DNA of 50,965 nucleotides from the NCBI RefSeq assembly GCF_018221465.1, contig NZ_JAAIKR010000020.1, forward strand, positions 1-50,965, written 5' to 3'. The notes beneath the pieces are model-generated. The model did not search any database. It was not told where the DNA came from and saw only the letters and a list, made by a program, of their open reading frames with translations. This DNA comes from Shewanella intestini (lineage in GTDB: Bacteria; Pseudomonadota; Gammaproteobacteria; Enterobacterales; Shewanellaceae). This document shows, in pieces, positions 30,773 to 41,003 of the stretch; position 1 is the stretch's first letter, and each line of letters opens with the position of its first letter. The position numbers and the translations under genes are program-made.

Positions 30773-31297
30773 ATGAAGTTACCCCGTTTTATGCGTGTAT
30801 TAAGCGATAAATTACATGTATTAATCATTGCTTGTTGTTTCGTTTTATTGCCAAGTAGTTCTTGGATATTAATTGGTCGACAATTAAGAAAAAATGCCAA
30901 TATTTGGGAATACATCCATGTTTACCTTGGTGCAATTGCAGCCATTTTAGGGGTGTTATTTGTTGTTAAGTGTTGCTTAAAGGGCGGTTGGCGACAGTTT
31001 TTCCCGTGGTTGAATTTACAGTTTTCACAGCTGATTGATGACATAGTAGGATTATGTAAGCTCAAATTACCTAGTTCAGGTGGCAAAGGTTTATTAAGTG
31101 TTGTTGAAGGTATTGGGCTTATTTTATTAATGGGTGTGTGTGTCACCGGTTTAATGTGGTTAATCTTCCAAGGACAAGCTGATGCATTAAGCTGGCGAAA
31201 GTACCATATTATTTTTGCTCAAGGTTTATGTGGATTTGTGTTGCTGCATATGGTGTTTGCAGTGATTCACGTTGTTGAAATGATTAAGAACGCTTAA
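30773..31297 (+). CDS. Cytochrome b-like four-helix membrane protein
   Basis: A 174-aa protein with about four membrane segments (near 16-34, 45-66, 113-132, 145-168). Histidines are suitably placed for haem b ligation: H49 in EYIHVYLGAI, H144 in KYHIIFAQ, and H158 and H165 in LLHMVFAVIHVVE. This resembles the cytochrome b561/b6 N-terminal (di-haem) family. It is 20 bp after hemG and almost certainly co-transcribed. A role in electron transfer near HemG or the quinone pool is inference; haem binding is suggested, not shown. Confidence 0.65.
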   Translation: MKLPRFMRVLSDKLHVLIIACCFVLLPSSSWILIGRQLRKNANIWEYIHVYLGAIAAILGVLFVVKCCLKGGWRQFFPWLNLQFSQLIDDIVGLCKLKLPSSGGKGLLSVVEGIGLILLMGVCVTGLMWLIFQGQADALSWRKYHIIFAQGLCGFVLLHMVFAVIHVVEMIKNA

Positions 31298-31386
31298 CCA
31301 GAGCCCGGTGTCATATCACATTCATGTTGGATTAAAAGTGTGCTGTTACAACGTGATGGTAAATTCGTATTTGATGGTATCGTTCT

Positions 31387-31450
31387 ATGCTAAGTGATGC
31401 TAAGTGATGCTAAGTGATGCTAAGTGATGCTAAGTGATGCTAAGTGATAC
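31387..31450. repeat. 10-bp tandem repeat, six copies
   Basis: The unit TAAGTGATGC occurs five times perfectly and a sixth time as TAAGTGATAC. The array lies about 90 bp past the stop of the cytochrome b-like gene and just before a bidirectional terminator. It is not coding. Confidence 0.95.
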
Positions 31451-31491
31451 AAGTTTATGTCTTCGGCTTTGGTAAATGTTTATTGATTTTA

Positions 31492-31529
31492 ACAATAAAA
31501 AAAGGCGCTTTTAGCGCCTTTTTTATTGT
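31492..31529. terminator. Bidirectional terminator
   Basis: Long hairpin (ACAATAAAAAAAGGCGC against GCGCCTTTTTTATTGT, one extra A) with a TTTTA loop. Both flanks of the GC core are A/T tracts, so it works in both directions: for the hemG operon on the plus strand and for the dsbA-like gene on the minus strand. Confidence 0.92.
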
Positions 31530-31594
31530 CGTTAAACAGCCTCTTTTAACGATTTATCCAATAACAATTTACTTGATCACTTCTATACGAATAA

Positions 31595-32248
31595 TTATTT
31601 TTGTAGTGCTAGGTAATTCATCAATTCAGAAATTTGTTCCAGACTGCGCATTTCGTTCATGTTAATCATGTACTTGTCGTTAACGACAAAACTTGGAACA
31701 CTACTCACGCCGTACATGACTTGCTCTTGGCGCCATTGTGATAATGTTTTGTCGGTTTGTTCGCTATCTGCAATTTTGTCATAAGCTGCTGAATCAATAC
31801 CGTGTTGTGCGAAAACTTTCTTAATATCATCACGACTGTTGATTTCTGACTTATGTTTATGATCATGCGCGCCATGGCTATGGTCATGACCATCACCTTG
31901 AATCGCACCAAACATGGCTAACGTAAGGTCATGCTTTTTCTCTGGTAAAGTATTTATTACCACTAATGAGCGCATGACTTCAGTGCCTAAGTCGTTATTC
32001 ATATAATCAACATGTTTATTTTCAAAAGCGACTTTGCTATCAAGCTGGGTTTTAATGAAGGGCAGATATTGCGTCTCCATATTCAAGCAGTTATGGCAAT
32101 AGAAAGAAAAATATTCGGTAACTTTAGGTTCAGTCGGGGCAACACGATCTGAAATTTGAGTGTAATGCTTGCCTTCAATAAACTGGGCAGCAAAGGTCGA
32201 AAGTGGTGCAACGGCTAAGGTTAATGCTAACGCGATATGTTTAATCAT
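31595..32248 (-). CDS. dsbA: DsbA-family thiol:disulfide oxidoreductase with His-rich insert
   Basis: Periplasmic thioredoxin-fold oxidase introducing disulfides. From the ATG at 32248 (GAGG five bases upstream; the frame opens 9 codons further) it is 217 aa. The signal peptide ends in STFA-A (about residue 20). The active site is C51-H-N-C54, with the cis-proline in GVSSVPSF. Between the thioredoxin halves there is a striking His-rich run, HDHSHGAHDHKHK at 121-133, which is not part of the usual DsbA and could bind metal. DsbA rather than DsbC/G because there is no dimerisation domain. It is a single gene bounded by the terminator at 31492. Confidence 0.88.
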   Translation of the reverse strand: MIKHIALALTLAVAPLSTFAAQFIEGKHYTQISDRVAPTEPKVTEYFSFYCHNCLNMETQYLPFIKTQLDSKVAFENKHVDYMNNDLGTEVMRSLVVINTLPEKKHDLTLAMFGAIQGDGHDHSHGAHDHKHKSEINSRDDIKKVFAQHGIDSAAYDKIADSEQTDKTLSQWRQEQVMYGVSSVPSFVVNDKYMINMNEMRSLEQISELMNYLALQK

Positions 32249-32453
32249 GGTGGCCTCAAATAGGGACAAGTACAAAATTTAGCAAAGTGTAATTAGCGAG
32301 GCTGAATTGATTATGAAAAAGGCTAAGTTTAATCTCAAATATAGCTGCTGATATCACGTTTTAGTCGTTTTATCGCGTAACACTTAGCTGGCCATAAACA
32401 TGGGTAGTGTTTCATCGGATGTCGATGTGCGGCATTGACAACAAATAATACAT

Positions 32454-33125
32454 TTAAGGAGCAATGCCGTTATTGTCGCGCAAGGTTTGCCAAGCTTCAC
32501 AGACTTCCTTAAAACGCTCAGCATGACCATCAACACGATCAGGGTGCCACTTCAGGGCTAATTTACGCCACTGTTTGCGGATTTGCTTTGCCGTTGCGGT
32601 TTCATCTAACTCAAATACTTTGAGCGCGTCACCTTTTTGCATGAGTTGTTGATTGATGCCCATATGTTGTTGATAACGAGACCAGAAGGAGGCCAACATT
32701 TCTTGAACTACATTGCTGCAGGTATCGTAATGTGACCAATCTAAGTAATAGCTGCGCAAGTTAGCATCATTAGCCAACTCAATGCCTACATCAGCAGGTA
32801 CAATTCTACATAATTGAATATCCATAGCTTGTACTTGCAGCCATTGTTTAGGCAATAAAATAGATTGCAGTTCATACAAGGCATTCATTAGTAGGAAGTT
32901 ACGTTTAAAGAGGTCTTTGTCTGGTTCTGAGTCAAGATTGTGCATTAAACCTTGCTGTTGTAATTGTGCCGCTAAGTGATGGACTTTCCAGCTTTGATGA
33001 CTTGACTGTAATAAAGTTAATATCGGCCAAATAAGTGGGTTGTCTTGTTTGATGGATTTGATGTTATCGCCAGGACGTTCGTTGGCTATTGGCGCAGTGT
33101 TAAGCGGCATAAACTGAGGTTCCAT
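32454..33125 (-). CDS. DnaJ-related protein with C-terminal J domain
   Basis: A 223-aa cytosolic protein. The C-terminal J domain (about 168-218) has the HPD triad at 194-196 (LKWHPDRVDG) and would stimulate an Hsp70 ATPase. The N-terminal 160 residues have no Gly/Phe or zinc-finger region; they resemble the N-terminal region of gammaproteobacterial DnaJ-related proteins (PF12339). The client is unknown. It is a lone gene between the dsbA-like gene and prs. Confidence 0.8.
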   Translation of the reverse strand: MEPQFMPLNTAPIANERPGDNIKSIKQDNPLIWPILTLLQSSHQSWKVHHLAAQLQQQGLMHNLDSEPDKDLFKRNFLLMNALYELQSILLPKQWLQVQAMDIQLCRIVPADVGIELANDANLRSYYLDWSHYDTCSNVVQEMLASFWSRYQQHMGINQQLMQKGDALKVFELDETATAKQIRKQWRKLALKWHPDRVDGHAERFKEVCEAWQTLRDNNGIAP

Positions 33126-33289
33126 CTGCAGTTGGCGATAAAGGCTACTATGCCATAGCGATCGTTAAGCGCAAGTCTATTTTTATGATGCTCAAAGCTG
33201 CTCCGTCAAATTCTTGGAGGCGAGAGTGCCGTTAGCCCATGATAAATCAATGACCTGAAAGAGCAAAAAAAGTGAATTGACAGGCATAA

Positions 33290-33315
33290 AAAAACGCACT
33301 TTGAAGTGCGTTTTT
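33290..33315. terminator. Terminator after prs
   Basis: Perfect 11-bp stem AAAAACGCACT / AGTGCGTTTTT with a TTGA loop and A/T flanks on both sides. It lies 50 bp past the prs stop and ends the minus-strand lolB-ispE-prs transcript; it may also act in the other direction. Confidence 0.9.
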
Positions 33316-33364
33316 AATCTATCTGTGTTGTTCAACCCAAACGACAGTTTAGGTGATATCGGTA

Positions 33365-34312
33365 TTAGTGACGGAACATCGCAGAGATAGATTCTTCATT
33401 GCTAACACGACGAATCGCTTCAGCAAGAACCGCAGACATAGTTAGCTGTGACACTTTACCCACTTTAAGCATTTCAGGGCTTAATGGCACCGTGTCAGTC
33501 ACAATGACTTCATCAATGACTGAGTTAGCAATGTTTTCAGCTGCATTGCCTGAAAAGACTGGGTGAGTTGCGTAAGCAAATACACGGTTTGCGCCATGCT
33601 CTTTTAATGCTTCAGCGGCTTTTGATAATGTACCACCAGTATCAATCATGTCATCAACAATGATGCAGTCACGACCTTGAACATCACCAATAATATGCAT
33701 AACTTGTGCAACGTTAGCTTGTGGACGACGTTTGTCGATGATAGCTAAATCAGTATCATCAAGCAGTTTCGCCACAGCGCGTGCGCGAACCACACCACCG
33801 ATATCTGGAGAAACAACAACAGGGTTATCTAGTTTCTTAGCAACCATGTCTTCTAGTAACACTGGGCTACCAAACACGTTATCAACAGGTACGTCGAAGA
33901 AACCTTGAATTTGCTCTGCGTGAAGGTCACAAGTCAATACTCGGTCAACACCAACACTTGATAAGAAATCTGCAACAACTTTTGCAGTAATCGGTACGCG
34001 AGCACTACGAACACGGCGGTCTTGACGAGCATAACCAAAGTAAGGAATAACAGCAGTAATACGGCCAGCAGATGCGCGACGTAATGCATCAACCATTACA
34101 ATCAATTCCATTAGATTGTCATTTGTTGGTGCACAAGTAGATTGGATGATAAAGACATCCGCACCACGAACATTTTCGTTGATCTGAACACTGATTTCGC
34201 CGTCACTGAAGCGGCCTACAACTGCATCGCCAAGTTTACAGAATAAACGTTCGGCAATTTTATTGGCTAGATTAGGGGTAGCGTTACCAGCAAAGAGCTT
34301 AATGTCGGGCAC
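33365..34312 (-). CDS. prs: Ribose-phosphate pyrophosphokinase
   Basis: Makes PRPP from ribose 5-phosphate and ATP for nucleotide, His, Trp and NAD synthesis. The 315-aa protein is full length. It has the ATP-binding RQDRR at 96-100 and H131, the flexible-loop [15 protein letters not shown], and the PRPP-binding [15 protein letters not shown] at about 215-229. It is downstream of ispE and lolB, the usual gammaproteobacterial order. Confidence 0.98.
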   Translation of the reverse strand: MPDIKLFAGNATPNLANKIAERLFCKLGDAVVGRFSDGEISVQINENVRGADVFIIQSTCAPTNDNLMELIVMVDALRRASAGRITAVIPYFGYARQDRRVRSARVPITAKVVADFLSSVGVDRVLTCDLHAEQIQGFFDVPVDNVFGSPVLLEDMVAKKLDNPVVVSPDIGGVVRARAVAKLLDDTDLAIIDKRRPQANVAQVMHIIGDVQGRDCIIVDDMIDTGGTLSKAAEALKEHGANRVFAYATHPVFSGNAAENIANSVIDEVIVTDTVPLSPEMLKVGKVSQLTMSAVLAEAIRRVSNEESISAMFRH

Positions 34313-34386
34313 TTTATGAACCTCAGGTATGGACTTGAATAAAAACTAAATGCGCTAAGAGTTAGGCACTTAGAAGAATGTATTAG

Positions 34387-35241
34387 TTAGAGTTGAGATA
34401 GTCGTTCCAATAAAGGAGACCTATTTAACCCTTTAGCAACAAAGCCTTGCATTGAGTCTGGTAATTTAGCCAGCGCATCAAAAGCCGGTTGCGATTGTTC
34501 AAACTTACCAAATACGCAAGCACCTGTACCGGTCATTTGAGACGGCGCATATTCTACCAGCCAGTCTAATGCATTGGCAACTTGAGGATAACGATTAACC
34601 ACTAATGATTGGCAATCATTTGACCATGGTTGTTGCATTAACGATTGTAAATCTAACTTGGGTGTTTGTCTTGGTAACTCGGGTTCTTGAAAGACAGCTT
34701 GGGTTGAAACATGTACCGGTGGCACCACGACTAAGTAGTAAAACTCATGTGGATTCACATTGTGTAATTTCTCACCTACGCCTTCAGCAAAAGCCGCATA
34801 ACCATTAATAAAAACAGGGACATCTGCGCCAAGGGTTAAACCTATTTCAGCTAATTTTTCATTGGAAAGTTGGGTATTCCACAGTGCATTTAATGCCACT
34901 AATGTAGTGGCGGCATTGGATGACCCACCACCTAAACCACCGCCCATAGGTAGCAATTTATCTATCCATATTTCAGCGCCGCCGACATAATTTGTTGTCT
35001 GCTGTAATGATTTTGCTGCTTTTAGAATTAAGTTATCGCTGTCGGCAACAAATTGAGACATGCTTGAATGTAATGTTATTTCAGATTGCTCGGTAACCCG
35101 AAAGTCGAGCACATCACAATGATCAACAAATTGAAATAGCGTTTGCAGGTCATGATAACCGTCGGCACGTTGTCCGGTGATATGAAGAAATAAATTAAGT
35201 TTAGCTGGCGCAGGCCAACCTTTGGAAATAGGAGCTGTCAT
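34387..35241 (-). CDS. ispE: 4-diphosphocytidyl-2-C-methyl-D-erythritol kinase
   Basis: GHMP kinase of the MEP isoprenoid pathway, phosphorylating CDP-ME at the 2-hydroxyl. The 284-aa protein has the substrate-binding [12 protein letters not shown] near the start (K14), the ATP-binding [18 protein letters not shown] at about 97-114 and the D-site GADVPVFI. It follows lolB by 13 bp, the common lolB-ispE-prs arrangement. Confidence 0.97.
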   Translation of the reverse strand: MTAPISKGWPAPAKLNLFLHITGQRADGYHDLQTLFQFVDHCDVLDFRVTEQSEITLHSSMSQFVADSDNLILKAAKSLQQTTNYVGGAEIWIDKLLPMGGGLGGGSSNAATTLVALNALWNTQLSNEKLAEIGLTLGADVPVFINGYAAFAEGVGEKLHNVNPHEFYYLVVVPPVHVSTQAVFQEPELPRQTPKLDLQSLMQQPWSNDCQSLVVNRYPQVANALDWLVEYAPSQMTGTGACVFGKFEQSQPAFDALAKLPDSMQGFVAKGLNRSPLLERLSQL

Positions 35242-35254
35242 CTAACTTCCTTGG

Positions 35255-35878
35255 TTATTGTGTTACTAACTGCATGGCTTGCCAGTGGTTATTTTGAATT
35301 TTAATTTGTACTTTTTCACTGGATATAGTGATAAGCCTTGGGATTTGAGTGCCATTTTGTTGTTGCCAACTGTTAAACTTGATTTGCCATTGCGTGCCAC
35401 TGGCATTGCTGGTGAGCTGTTTAATGCTGCCATCATCATTATGGCTAACAACGGTATCTTGTGGGCTAGCTTGGCCCGTTATCCATAACGGTAAACGTGC
35501 CAAGGGGATATGAATGGTTACCATTGAGTCTAATAAAGCTTGCGGATCCTTATCATGGTAGGTTTCCCCGTTCGCTTCGAGCGTTGCGCCAGTATCTGAA
35601 CGTTTAAGTACCAACAGATTGGTACCAATAACCGTGGTTAAACGTAATTCATCGGTACTTTTTTGGTGAAACCAATATAAGTTAGTGCTAAATTTGTCAG
35701 ATGGAGAGCGAACCGCTATTTTACCTTGGAGCTCCCAGTTTTGTGCTTGGGTAATATCAGCCACATTAACGGCAGTAAACTGAGGGTGATTAAAAGAGCT
35801 ACAACCGGCCAACAAGGTGAAAAGTGTAAGAGCAATGACTTGAATAGATAGAGTAAATTGTCTCGTCATGGTGTTCAC
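35255..35878 (-). CDS. lolB: Outer-membrane lipoprotein receptor LolB
   Basis: Receives lipoproteins from periplasmic LolA and inserts them in the outer membrane. The 207-aa frame begins with GTG at 35878; an ATG three codons in (35869) is the alternative. The lipobox is LAGC with acyl-acceptor C26, followed by SSFNHPQ. The mature part has NWELQGKIAVRSPSDKFSTNLYW and the WITGQASPQD block typical of LolB. It is divergent from hemA, the conserved arrangement. Confidence 0.94.
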   Translation of the reverse strand: MNTMTRQFTLSIQVIALTLFTLLAGCSSFNHPQFTAVNVADITQAQNWELQGKIAVRSPSDKFSTNLYWFHQKSTDELRLTTVIGTNLLVLKRSDTGATLEANGETYHDKDPQALLDSMVTIHIPLARLPLWITGQASPQDTVVSHNDDGSIKQLTSNASGTQWQIKFNSWQQQNGTQIPRLITISSEKVQIKIQNNHWQAMQLVTQ

Positions 35879-36098
35879 TATTTCCGTAATTGGGATTGAT
35901 GATGGCGCTCATGATACTGACTCAGTTGGCAGATGTAAAAAATGGTTGAAGCAATTTATATTGCATTTATATATTGCTAATAAAACCAAATAAAATTTAG
36001 ACATATATTCGGTTTTGTTAACCCAATTGTGTTTTTAGTTTGTTCAATTAAGTAGAATAGCCTAATTAACGAGATCGAGAAGAACTTAGAACGAGCAC

Positions 36099-37349
36099 AT
36101 GAGTCTAGTAGTAATCGGGATTAACCATAAAACGGCCACCGTGGATTTACGCGAAAAAGTTGCGTTTTCACCGGATCGTATTCATGAAGCAATGAAAAGC
36201 TTAGCCAGTCGCAGTAGCACTGGTGAAGCGGTGATCGTGTCGACTTGTAACCGCACAGAATTGTATTGTAATAATGTCAAAGCTGATGAAATTATTGCTT
36301 GGCTTGAGGAGTACCACGACCTCGACCACGAAGCCTTAGTGCCTTGTATTTATGCTTATGAAGGTCACATTGCGGTAAAACACTTAATGCGAGTGGCGTC
36401 TGGGCTAGATTCGTTAGTGCTTGGCGAGCCTCAAATTCTGGGGCAAGTGAAGCAGGCGTTTGTAAAAGCAAAAGAAGCTGGCACGATTTCACTTACCATT
36501 GATCGTTTGTTTCAAACCGTCTTTTCAGTTGCTAAAAAAGTCCGTACAGAAACGGATATCGGTGCCGCTGCTGTTTCCGTTGCTTTTGCTGCTGTGAGCA
36601 TGGCAAAACATATTTTCTCATCGTTAAAAACCACCAAAGTACTATTAATTGGTGCGGGTGAAACGATTGAGTTAGTTGCTAAGCATTTAAAAGATCAAGA
36701 AGTTGACTCAATGGTGGTGGCGAACAGAACCATTGAACGTGCTGAAGCAATGTGTGAAGAGTTCAATGCCACGGCTATTACCTTACAAGATATTCCTGAT
36801 TATCTGCCTAAAGCCGATATTGTTATTTCTTCAACTGCCAGTCCATTACCGATTTTAGGTAAAGGCATGGTTGAAAAAGCAATGAAACAACGTCGCCATC
36901 AACCGATGTTATTGGTTGATATTGCCGTTCCGCGAGATATTGAAGCGGAAGTCGGTGAGTTAGACGACGCTTTCCTTTATACTGTCGACGATTTACATAG
37001 TATCATTGAACAAAATATGGCTTCGCGTAAAGAAGCCGCCGAGCAAGCAGAATTAATAGCTGAAGAACAAGCGCATGTATTTATTGAGTGGGTGCGTTCT
37101 TTAGCGTCTGTTGACAGTATTCGTGAATATCGTAGCCAAAGCGTAACGATAAAAGATGAGCTAGTTGAACGCGCCTTGAATAAAATCAATCAAGGTAGCA
37201 ACAGTGAGCAAGTGATCCTCGAGTTAGCCAATAAATTAACTAACCGACTCATCCATGCACCGACACAAGCATTAACATCAGCCAGTCGCCAAGGTGACTT
37301 GAATACGTTAGGACAATTAAGAGTTGCGCTCGGTTTAGATAAACACTAA
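36099..37349 (+). CDS. hemA: Glutamyl-tRNA reductase
   Basis: First enzyme of C5 haem synthesis: reduces glutamyl-tRNA to glutamate-1-semialdehyde with NADPH. The 416-aa protein has the catalytic C50 in [28 protein letters not shown], the NADPH-binding [14 protein letters not shown] and a C-terminal dimerisation helix. It heads the hemA-prfA-prmC unit. Its divergent partner is lolB across 220 bp, which must contain both promoters. Confidence 0.98.
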   Translation: MSLVVIGINHKTATVDLREKVAFSPDRIHEAMKSLASRSSTGEAVIVSTCNRTELYCNNVKADEIIAWLEEYHDLDHEALVPCIYAYEGHIAVKHLMRVASGLDSLVLGEPQILGQVKQAFVKAKEAGTISLTIDRLFQTVFSVAKKVRTETDIGAAAVSVAFAAVSMAKHIFSSLKTTKVLLIGAGETIELVAKHLKDQEVDSMVVANRTIERAEAMCEEFNATAITLQDIPDYLPKADIVISSTASPLPILGKGMVEKAMKQRRHQPMLLVDIAVPRDIEAEVGELDDAFLYTVDDLHSIIEQNMASRKEAAEQAELIAEEQAHVFIEWVRSLASVDSIREYRSQSVTIKDELVERALNKINQGSNSEQVILELANKLTNRLIHAPTQALTSASRQGDLNTLGQLRVALGLDKH

Positions 37350-37415
37350 GTGCTTAATCCGTTTTAATAACGCATTAGGCACGGTTTAGTTAAACATGAA
37401 AGGTTAGCGAGCTAA

Positions 37416-38501
37416 ATGAAAGAATCCGTTATCCGCAAGCTAGAAGGCTTGCTAGAGCGTAATGAAGAAGTCCTTGCATTATTAAGTGATGCCAGTGTTA
37501 TTGCGGATCAAGACCGCTTTCGTGCTTTATCAAAAGAATATTCTCAACTTGAAGATGTTGTGGCCAGTTTTAAGGCCTTTCAACAAGCTCAAGATGATCT
37601 TGAATCAGCACAATCTATGCTTGAAGAAGATGATGCTGAAATGCGCGAAATGGCGCAAGAAGAGATAAAAGAAGCAAAACAATCGCTTGCGCAACTCGAA
37701 GACGATTTACAAATCTTATTACTTCCAAAAGATCCTAATGATGACCGCAATGCTTTCATTGAAATCCGCGCTGGTGCGGGTGGCGATGAAGCGGCTATTT
37801 TTGCGGGTGATTTATTCCGTATGTATTCTCGTTTTTGTGAATCAAACAAATGGCAAATGGAAATCATGAACGCCAATGAAGGCGAACATGGTGGTTTTAA
37901 AGAACTTATTGTCCAAGTTAGCGGTGAAGGCGTTTACGGTAAATTAAAATTTGAGTCAGGCGGACATCGTGTTCAACGTGTACCAGAAACTGAATCTCAA
38001 GGGCGTGTACATACATCCGCTGTGACTGTCGTTGTGATGCCTGAAATCCCTGAAGCTGAACAAATTTCAATTAACCCAGCCGACTTAAAAGTGGATACCT
38101 TCCGCGCGTCAGGTGCTGGTGGTCAGCACGTCAACAAAACGGATTCGGCGATTCGTATTACCCATTTACCGTCAGGTATTGTGGTGGAATGTCAGGATCA
38201 GCGTTCACAACATAAAAACCGTGCCCAAGCCATGAGCGTGTTGTCAGCTCGTTTACAAGCTGCAGAAGATGAAAAGCGTCGTAGTGAAGAAGAATCTACT
38301 CGCCGTAACTTAGTGGCAAGTGGCGATCGCAGTGAACGTATTCGTACTTATAACTTCCCTCAAGGTCGTATGAGTGAGCATCGAATTAACCTAACCTTGT
38401 ATCGTTTAAACGAAATCATGGAAGGTGATTTACATGCCATCATTGAACCGCTGATGCAGGAAGAGCAAGCTGATAAATTGGCTGCACTAGCAGAAGATTA
38501 A
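37416..38501 (+). CDS. prfA: Peptide chain release factor 1
   Basis: Recognises UAA and UAG and triggers peptide release. The 361-aa protein carries the stop-codon tripeptide PET at 190-192 (where E. coli has PAT; the motif is P-x-T) and GGQ at 235-237 in [14 protein letters not shown], whose glutamine is methylated by PrmC encoded next. A 66-bp gap follows hemA. Confidence 0.98.
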   Translation: MKESVIRKLEGLLERNEEVLALLSDASVIADQDRFRALSKEYSQLEDVVASFKAFQQAQDDLESAQSMLEEDDAEMREMAQEEIKEAKQSLAQLEDDLQILLLPKDPNDDRNAFIEIRAGAGGDEAAIFAGDLFRMYSRFCESNKWQMEIMNANEGEHGGFKELIVQVSGEGVYGKLKFESGGHRVQRVPETESQGRVHTSAVTVVVMPEIPEAEQISINPADLKVDTFRASGAGGQHVNKTDSAIRITHLPSGIVVECQDQRSQHKNRAQAMSVLSARLQAAEDEKRRSEEESTRRNLVASGDRSERIRTYNFPQGRMSEHRINLTLYRLNEIMEGDLHAIIEPLMQEEQADKLAALAED

Positions 38502-38511
38502 GGAATCCCCT

Positions 38512-39366
38512 TTGCCACAGTCTTCTTTTTCTACCATTGCAGAGTCTCTGCAATGGGCTTTCATGCAATTAAGTACGACCTCTGAATCAGCCAATGTTGA
38601 TGCAGAGGTATTGCTGTTGCATTGTTTGCAAAAAAATCGCAGCTTTATTTACGCATGGCCTGAAAAAACCTTAACGGTTGAGCAATTTTCGGCTTATAAA
38701 AGCATGGTTTCAAAACGGGTTGCGGGTCAACCTGTTGCTCATATTATTGGTGAACGTGAATTTTGGTCTTTACCATTTCTGGTTAATGACAGCACCTTAA
38801 TCCCTCGTCCGGATACTGAGATTTTGGTCGAAACGGCATTAAACCTCACCTTACCTGAACAAGCTAAGGTGTTAGATTTAGGCACTGGGACTGGCGCAAT
38901 TGCATTGTCATTAGCTTACGAGCGACCGCTATGGCAAGTCAGCGCTGTTGATAAAGTGCAAGATGCGGTTGAACTGGCCAAGGCGAATCAAATTAACTTA
39001 AAGCTTGAGCGCGTTGAAATAATGCAATCAGATTGGTTTAGTGCTTTACAACTGCAGCAATTTAATTTGATCGTGTCAAATCCGCCTTACATCGACGAAA
39101 CTGATGAGCACCTTCACATGGGCGATGTACGTTTTGAACCCCAAAGTGCGCTTACCGCCAAAGACCATGGTTTTGCTGATTTGTTTTTTATTGCAGAAAC
39201 CGCTCGTCATTATTTAACCGATGGTGGTTATTTATTGTTGGAACATGGATATGAGCAAGCAATGGTAGTAAGGGAAAAGCTGATTGAGCTTGGCTATCAA
39301 GATGTTGCAACTGTCCGCGATTTTGGCAGTAACGATCGCTGCACGTTAGGCCGTTGGCACCCTTGA
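38512..39366 (+). CDS. prmC: Release factor glutamine methyltransferase
   Basis: Methylates the GGQ glutamine of RF1 and RF2. The 284-aa protein has SAM-binding DLGTGTGAIAL at 122-132 and the catalytic NPPY at 190-193 (SNPPYIDE). The start is a TTG at 38512 with AAGGA about nine bases upstream; no better ATG is in frame nearby. It begins 10 bp after the prfA stop. Confidence 0.95.
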   Translation: MPQSSFSTIAESLQWAFMQLSTTSESANVDAEVLLLHCLQKNRSFIYAWPEKTLTVEQFSAYKSMVSKRVAGQPVAHIIGEREFWSLPFLVNDSTLIPRPDTEILVETALNLTLPEQAKVLDLGTGTGAIALSLAYERPLWQVSAVDKVQDAVELAKANQINLKLERVEIMQSDWFSALQLQQFNLIVSNPPYIDETDEHLHMGDVRFEPQSALTAKDHGFADLFFIAETARHYLTDGGYLLLEHGYEQAMVVREKLIELGYQDVATVRDFGSNDRCTLGRWHP

Positions 39367-39580
39367 CCCATTAGTTTTTAGCCACATTTAGTCATGACTT
39401 TTTTACTTAAGGCGATATCGATTACAATCATCTGCTTTGAAAGGTGTTGTTGGTTTCGTTTATCAAGTAAACTTTGCGGGCTTTAAGCGCGTTGCGCAAT
39501 GACGATATGAGATGTTAGCCAATAAAATAGCGCAACATCACGGGGTTCTTAATCAAAATTAACAATTAAAGAGAATCAAT

Positions 39581-39976
39581 ATGGAAACATTTTATAGTTT
39601 ATACCCAACAATAAAACAGTCACATTTATTGTTTATTGGGTTGAGTGTGTTGTTGTTTATGGTGCGTTTTGCACTACACCTTAAACAATCACCGCTTTTA
39701 GATAAAAAACTGATGAAAATTGCGCCGCACGTAATTGATACTTTTTTATTACTGTCTGGTGTGACACTTTGCTTTATGATCAAGCAGTATCCAGGGGTTG
39801 ACCCATGGATGACTGAAAAAATCATTTGTGTTATTTCGTATATCTTATTAGGGATTATGGCACTGAAATCAAACCGCAATAAACTGTTTAAGTTTTTCGC
39901 CTTTATTGGCGCATTAGGTTGGTTAGTGTTAGCGGCCAAGCTGGCTCATTTTAAACAAGTTGTATTAATGGGTTAA
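39581..39976 (+). CDS. SirB2 family membrane protein
   Basis: A 131-aa protein with four membrane segments (about 15-32, 52-70, 82-98, 106-124). Family, length and place after prmC and before sirB1 fit SirB2/InvasC-related proteins of unknown biochemical role. A 214-bp gap separates it from prmC, so it probably has its own promoter with sirB1, which starts 11 bp after it. Confidence 0.85.
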   Translation: METFYSLYPTIKQSHLLFIGLSVLLFMVRFALHLKQSPLLDKKLMKIAPHVIDTFLLLSGVTLCFMIKQYPGVDPWMTEKIICVISYILLGIMALKSNRNKLFKFFAFIGALGWLVLAAKLAHFKQVVLMG

Positions 39977-39987
39977 TTGGTTCAAAA

Positions 39988-40779
39988 ATGGCAAATATTT
40001 TACTTAACGATGACGTGGTTTCAATTCCAGAGACTGCGTTTGAATTATCAGAACACCTCGGTTTTTTACCTGCAAAAGCTGCCCAATGGGCTTGGTACGA
40101 ACTTTCTGGTTCCGTGCTAAGTCATTATGTGGTTGATCAACAAGCTCGCCTTGATGGATTGTTTAATTGGTTTTTTAACGATTTAGGTTTTTGCGCCAAA
40201 GACGATTACTTTAGTGTTGAAGCGGCAGATTTAAGTTATTGCGTCACTAAGCGCCAAGGTAACAGTACCACCTTATCAACTCTGCTTATTTTATTAGCTA
40301 AGCAATTAGATTTGCCATTAGAAGCGGTATTATTGCCAGGACATACCGTGCTGCGCAGTAAATTAGGCGGTGAGACGACTTATTATGATCCATTTAATGG
40401 TGAGCCGTTATCACGTCGCCAATTGCATAATTTTGTGCGTGGCGAATTAGGTAATGCGGCTAAATTAACTCCTAGGCATGTTAAAACTGCATCCGTTAAA
40501 ACGTTAATTAGCCGAATGCTCAATGAGTTAAAAGCCAGTTGTATATTGGCTCAAAAATTTGAACAAGCTTTAGAGTGTTGTAATTTATTGTTGCAATGGC
40601 ACCCAAGTGATGTTCATCTTAACCGTGAGCGCGCATTTATCGCGCAGCAACTTGGTTGCATTAAAGTCGCGATGTCTGACTTACAGCATTTTATCGACAG
40701 TAGCCCGCATGATCCCGTTACTGAATTGGTTAAAATGCAATTAAAAGAATTAAGCCAGCAGTCGCAAGTGACTCATTAA
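39988..40779 (+). CDS. sirB1: SirB1 family protein (transglutaminase-like and TPR-like)
   Basis: A 263-aa cytosolic protein. Residues about 30-170 form a transglutaminase-like domain (VTKRQGNSTTLSTLLILL, LLPGHTVLR and TYYDPFNGEPLS); the expected Cys of active enzymes is replaced (GNSTTL region), so catalysis is doubtful. The C-terminal part (about 185-255) is TPR-like with EQALECCNLLLQWHPSDVHL. It is next to prmC/SirB2 and near kdsA, the common gammaproteobacterial cluster. Role unknown. Confidence 0.85.
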   Translation: MANILLNDDVVSIPETAFELSEHLGFLPAKAAQWAWYELSGSVLSHYVVDQQARLDGLFNWFFNDLGFCAKDDYFSVEAADLSYCVTKRQGNSTTLSTLLILLAKQLDLPLEAVLLPGHTVLRSKLGGETTYYDPFNGEPLSRRQLHNFVRGELGNAAKLTPRHVKTASVKTLISRMLNELKASCILAQKFEQALECCNLLLQWHPSDVHLNRERAFIAQQLGCIKVAMSDLQHFIDSSPHDPVTELVKMQLKELSQQSQVTH

Positions 40780-40789
40780 ATGCTTTGTT

Positions 40790-40832
40790 TGGCCACAAAA
40801 ATTAGCACTTATTTTGCTAACTTTTGTGGCCA
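40790..40832. terminator. Long hairpin after sirB1
   Basis: An 18-bp stem (TGGCCACAAAAATTAGCA against TGCTAACTTTTGTGGCCA) with one mismatch and a 7-base loop, 10 bp past the sirB1 stop. There is no U tract after the plus-strand arm, so it may be a terminator, an RNA-stabilising hairpin or a repeat. Confidence 0.6.
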
Positions 40833-41003
40833 GTTAATGAGACACGATATTAAAGAGAGGTGTAAAAACATTTCAAACCAGCGGTGAGGTGCTATAGCGC
40901 GGGTTTGCTTGTTATGGCTAAGGTCATGACATACTCAACAGATGATTGAGACGACATAATAATAACGATTAGCACCACTACATTTGCAAAGGGAGAAGCT
41001 TGC

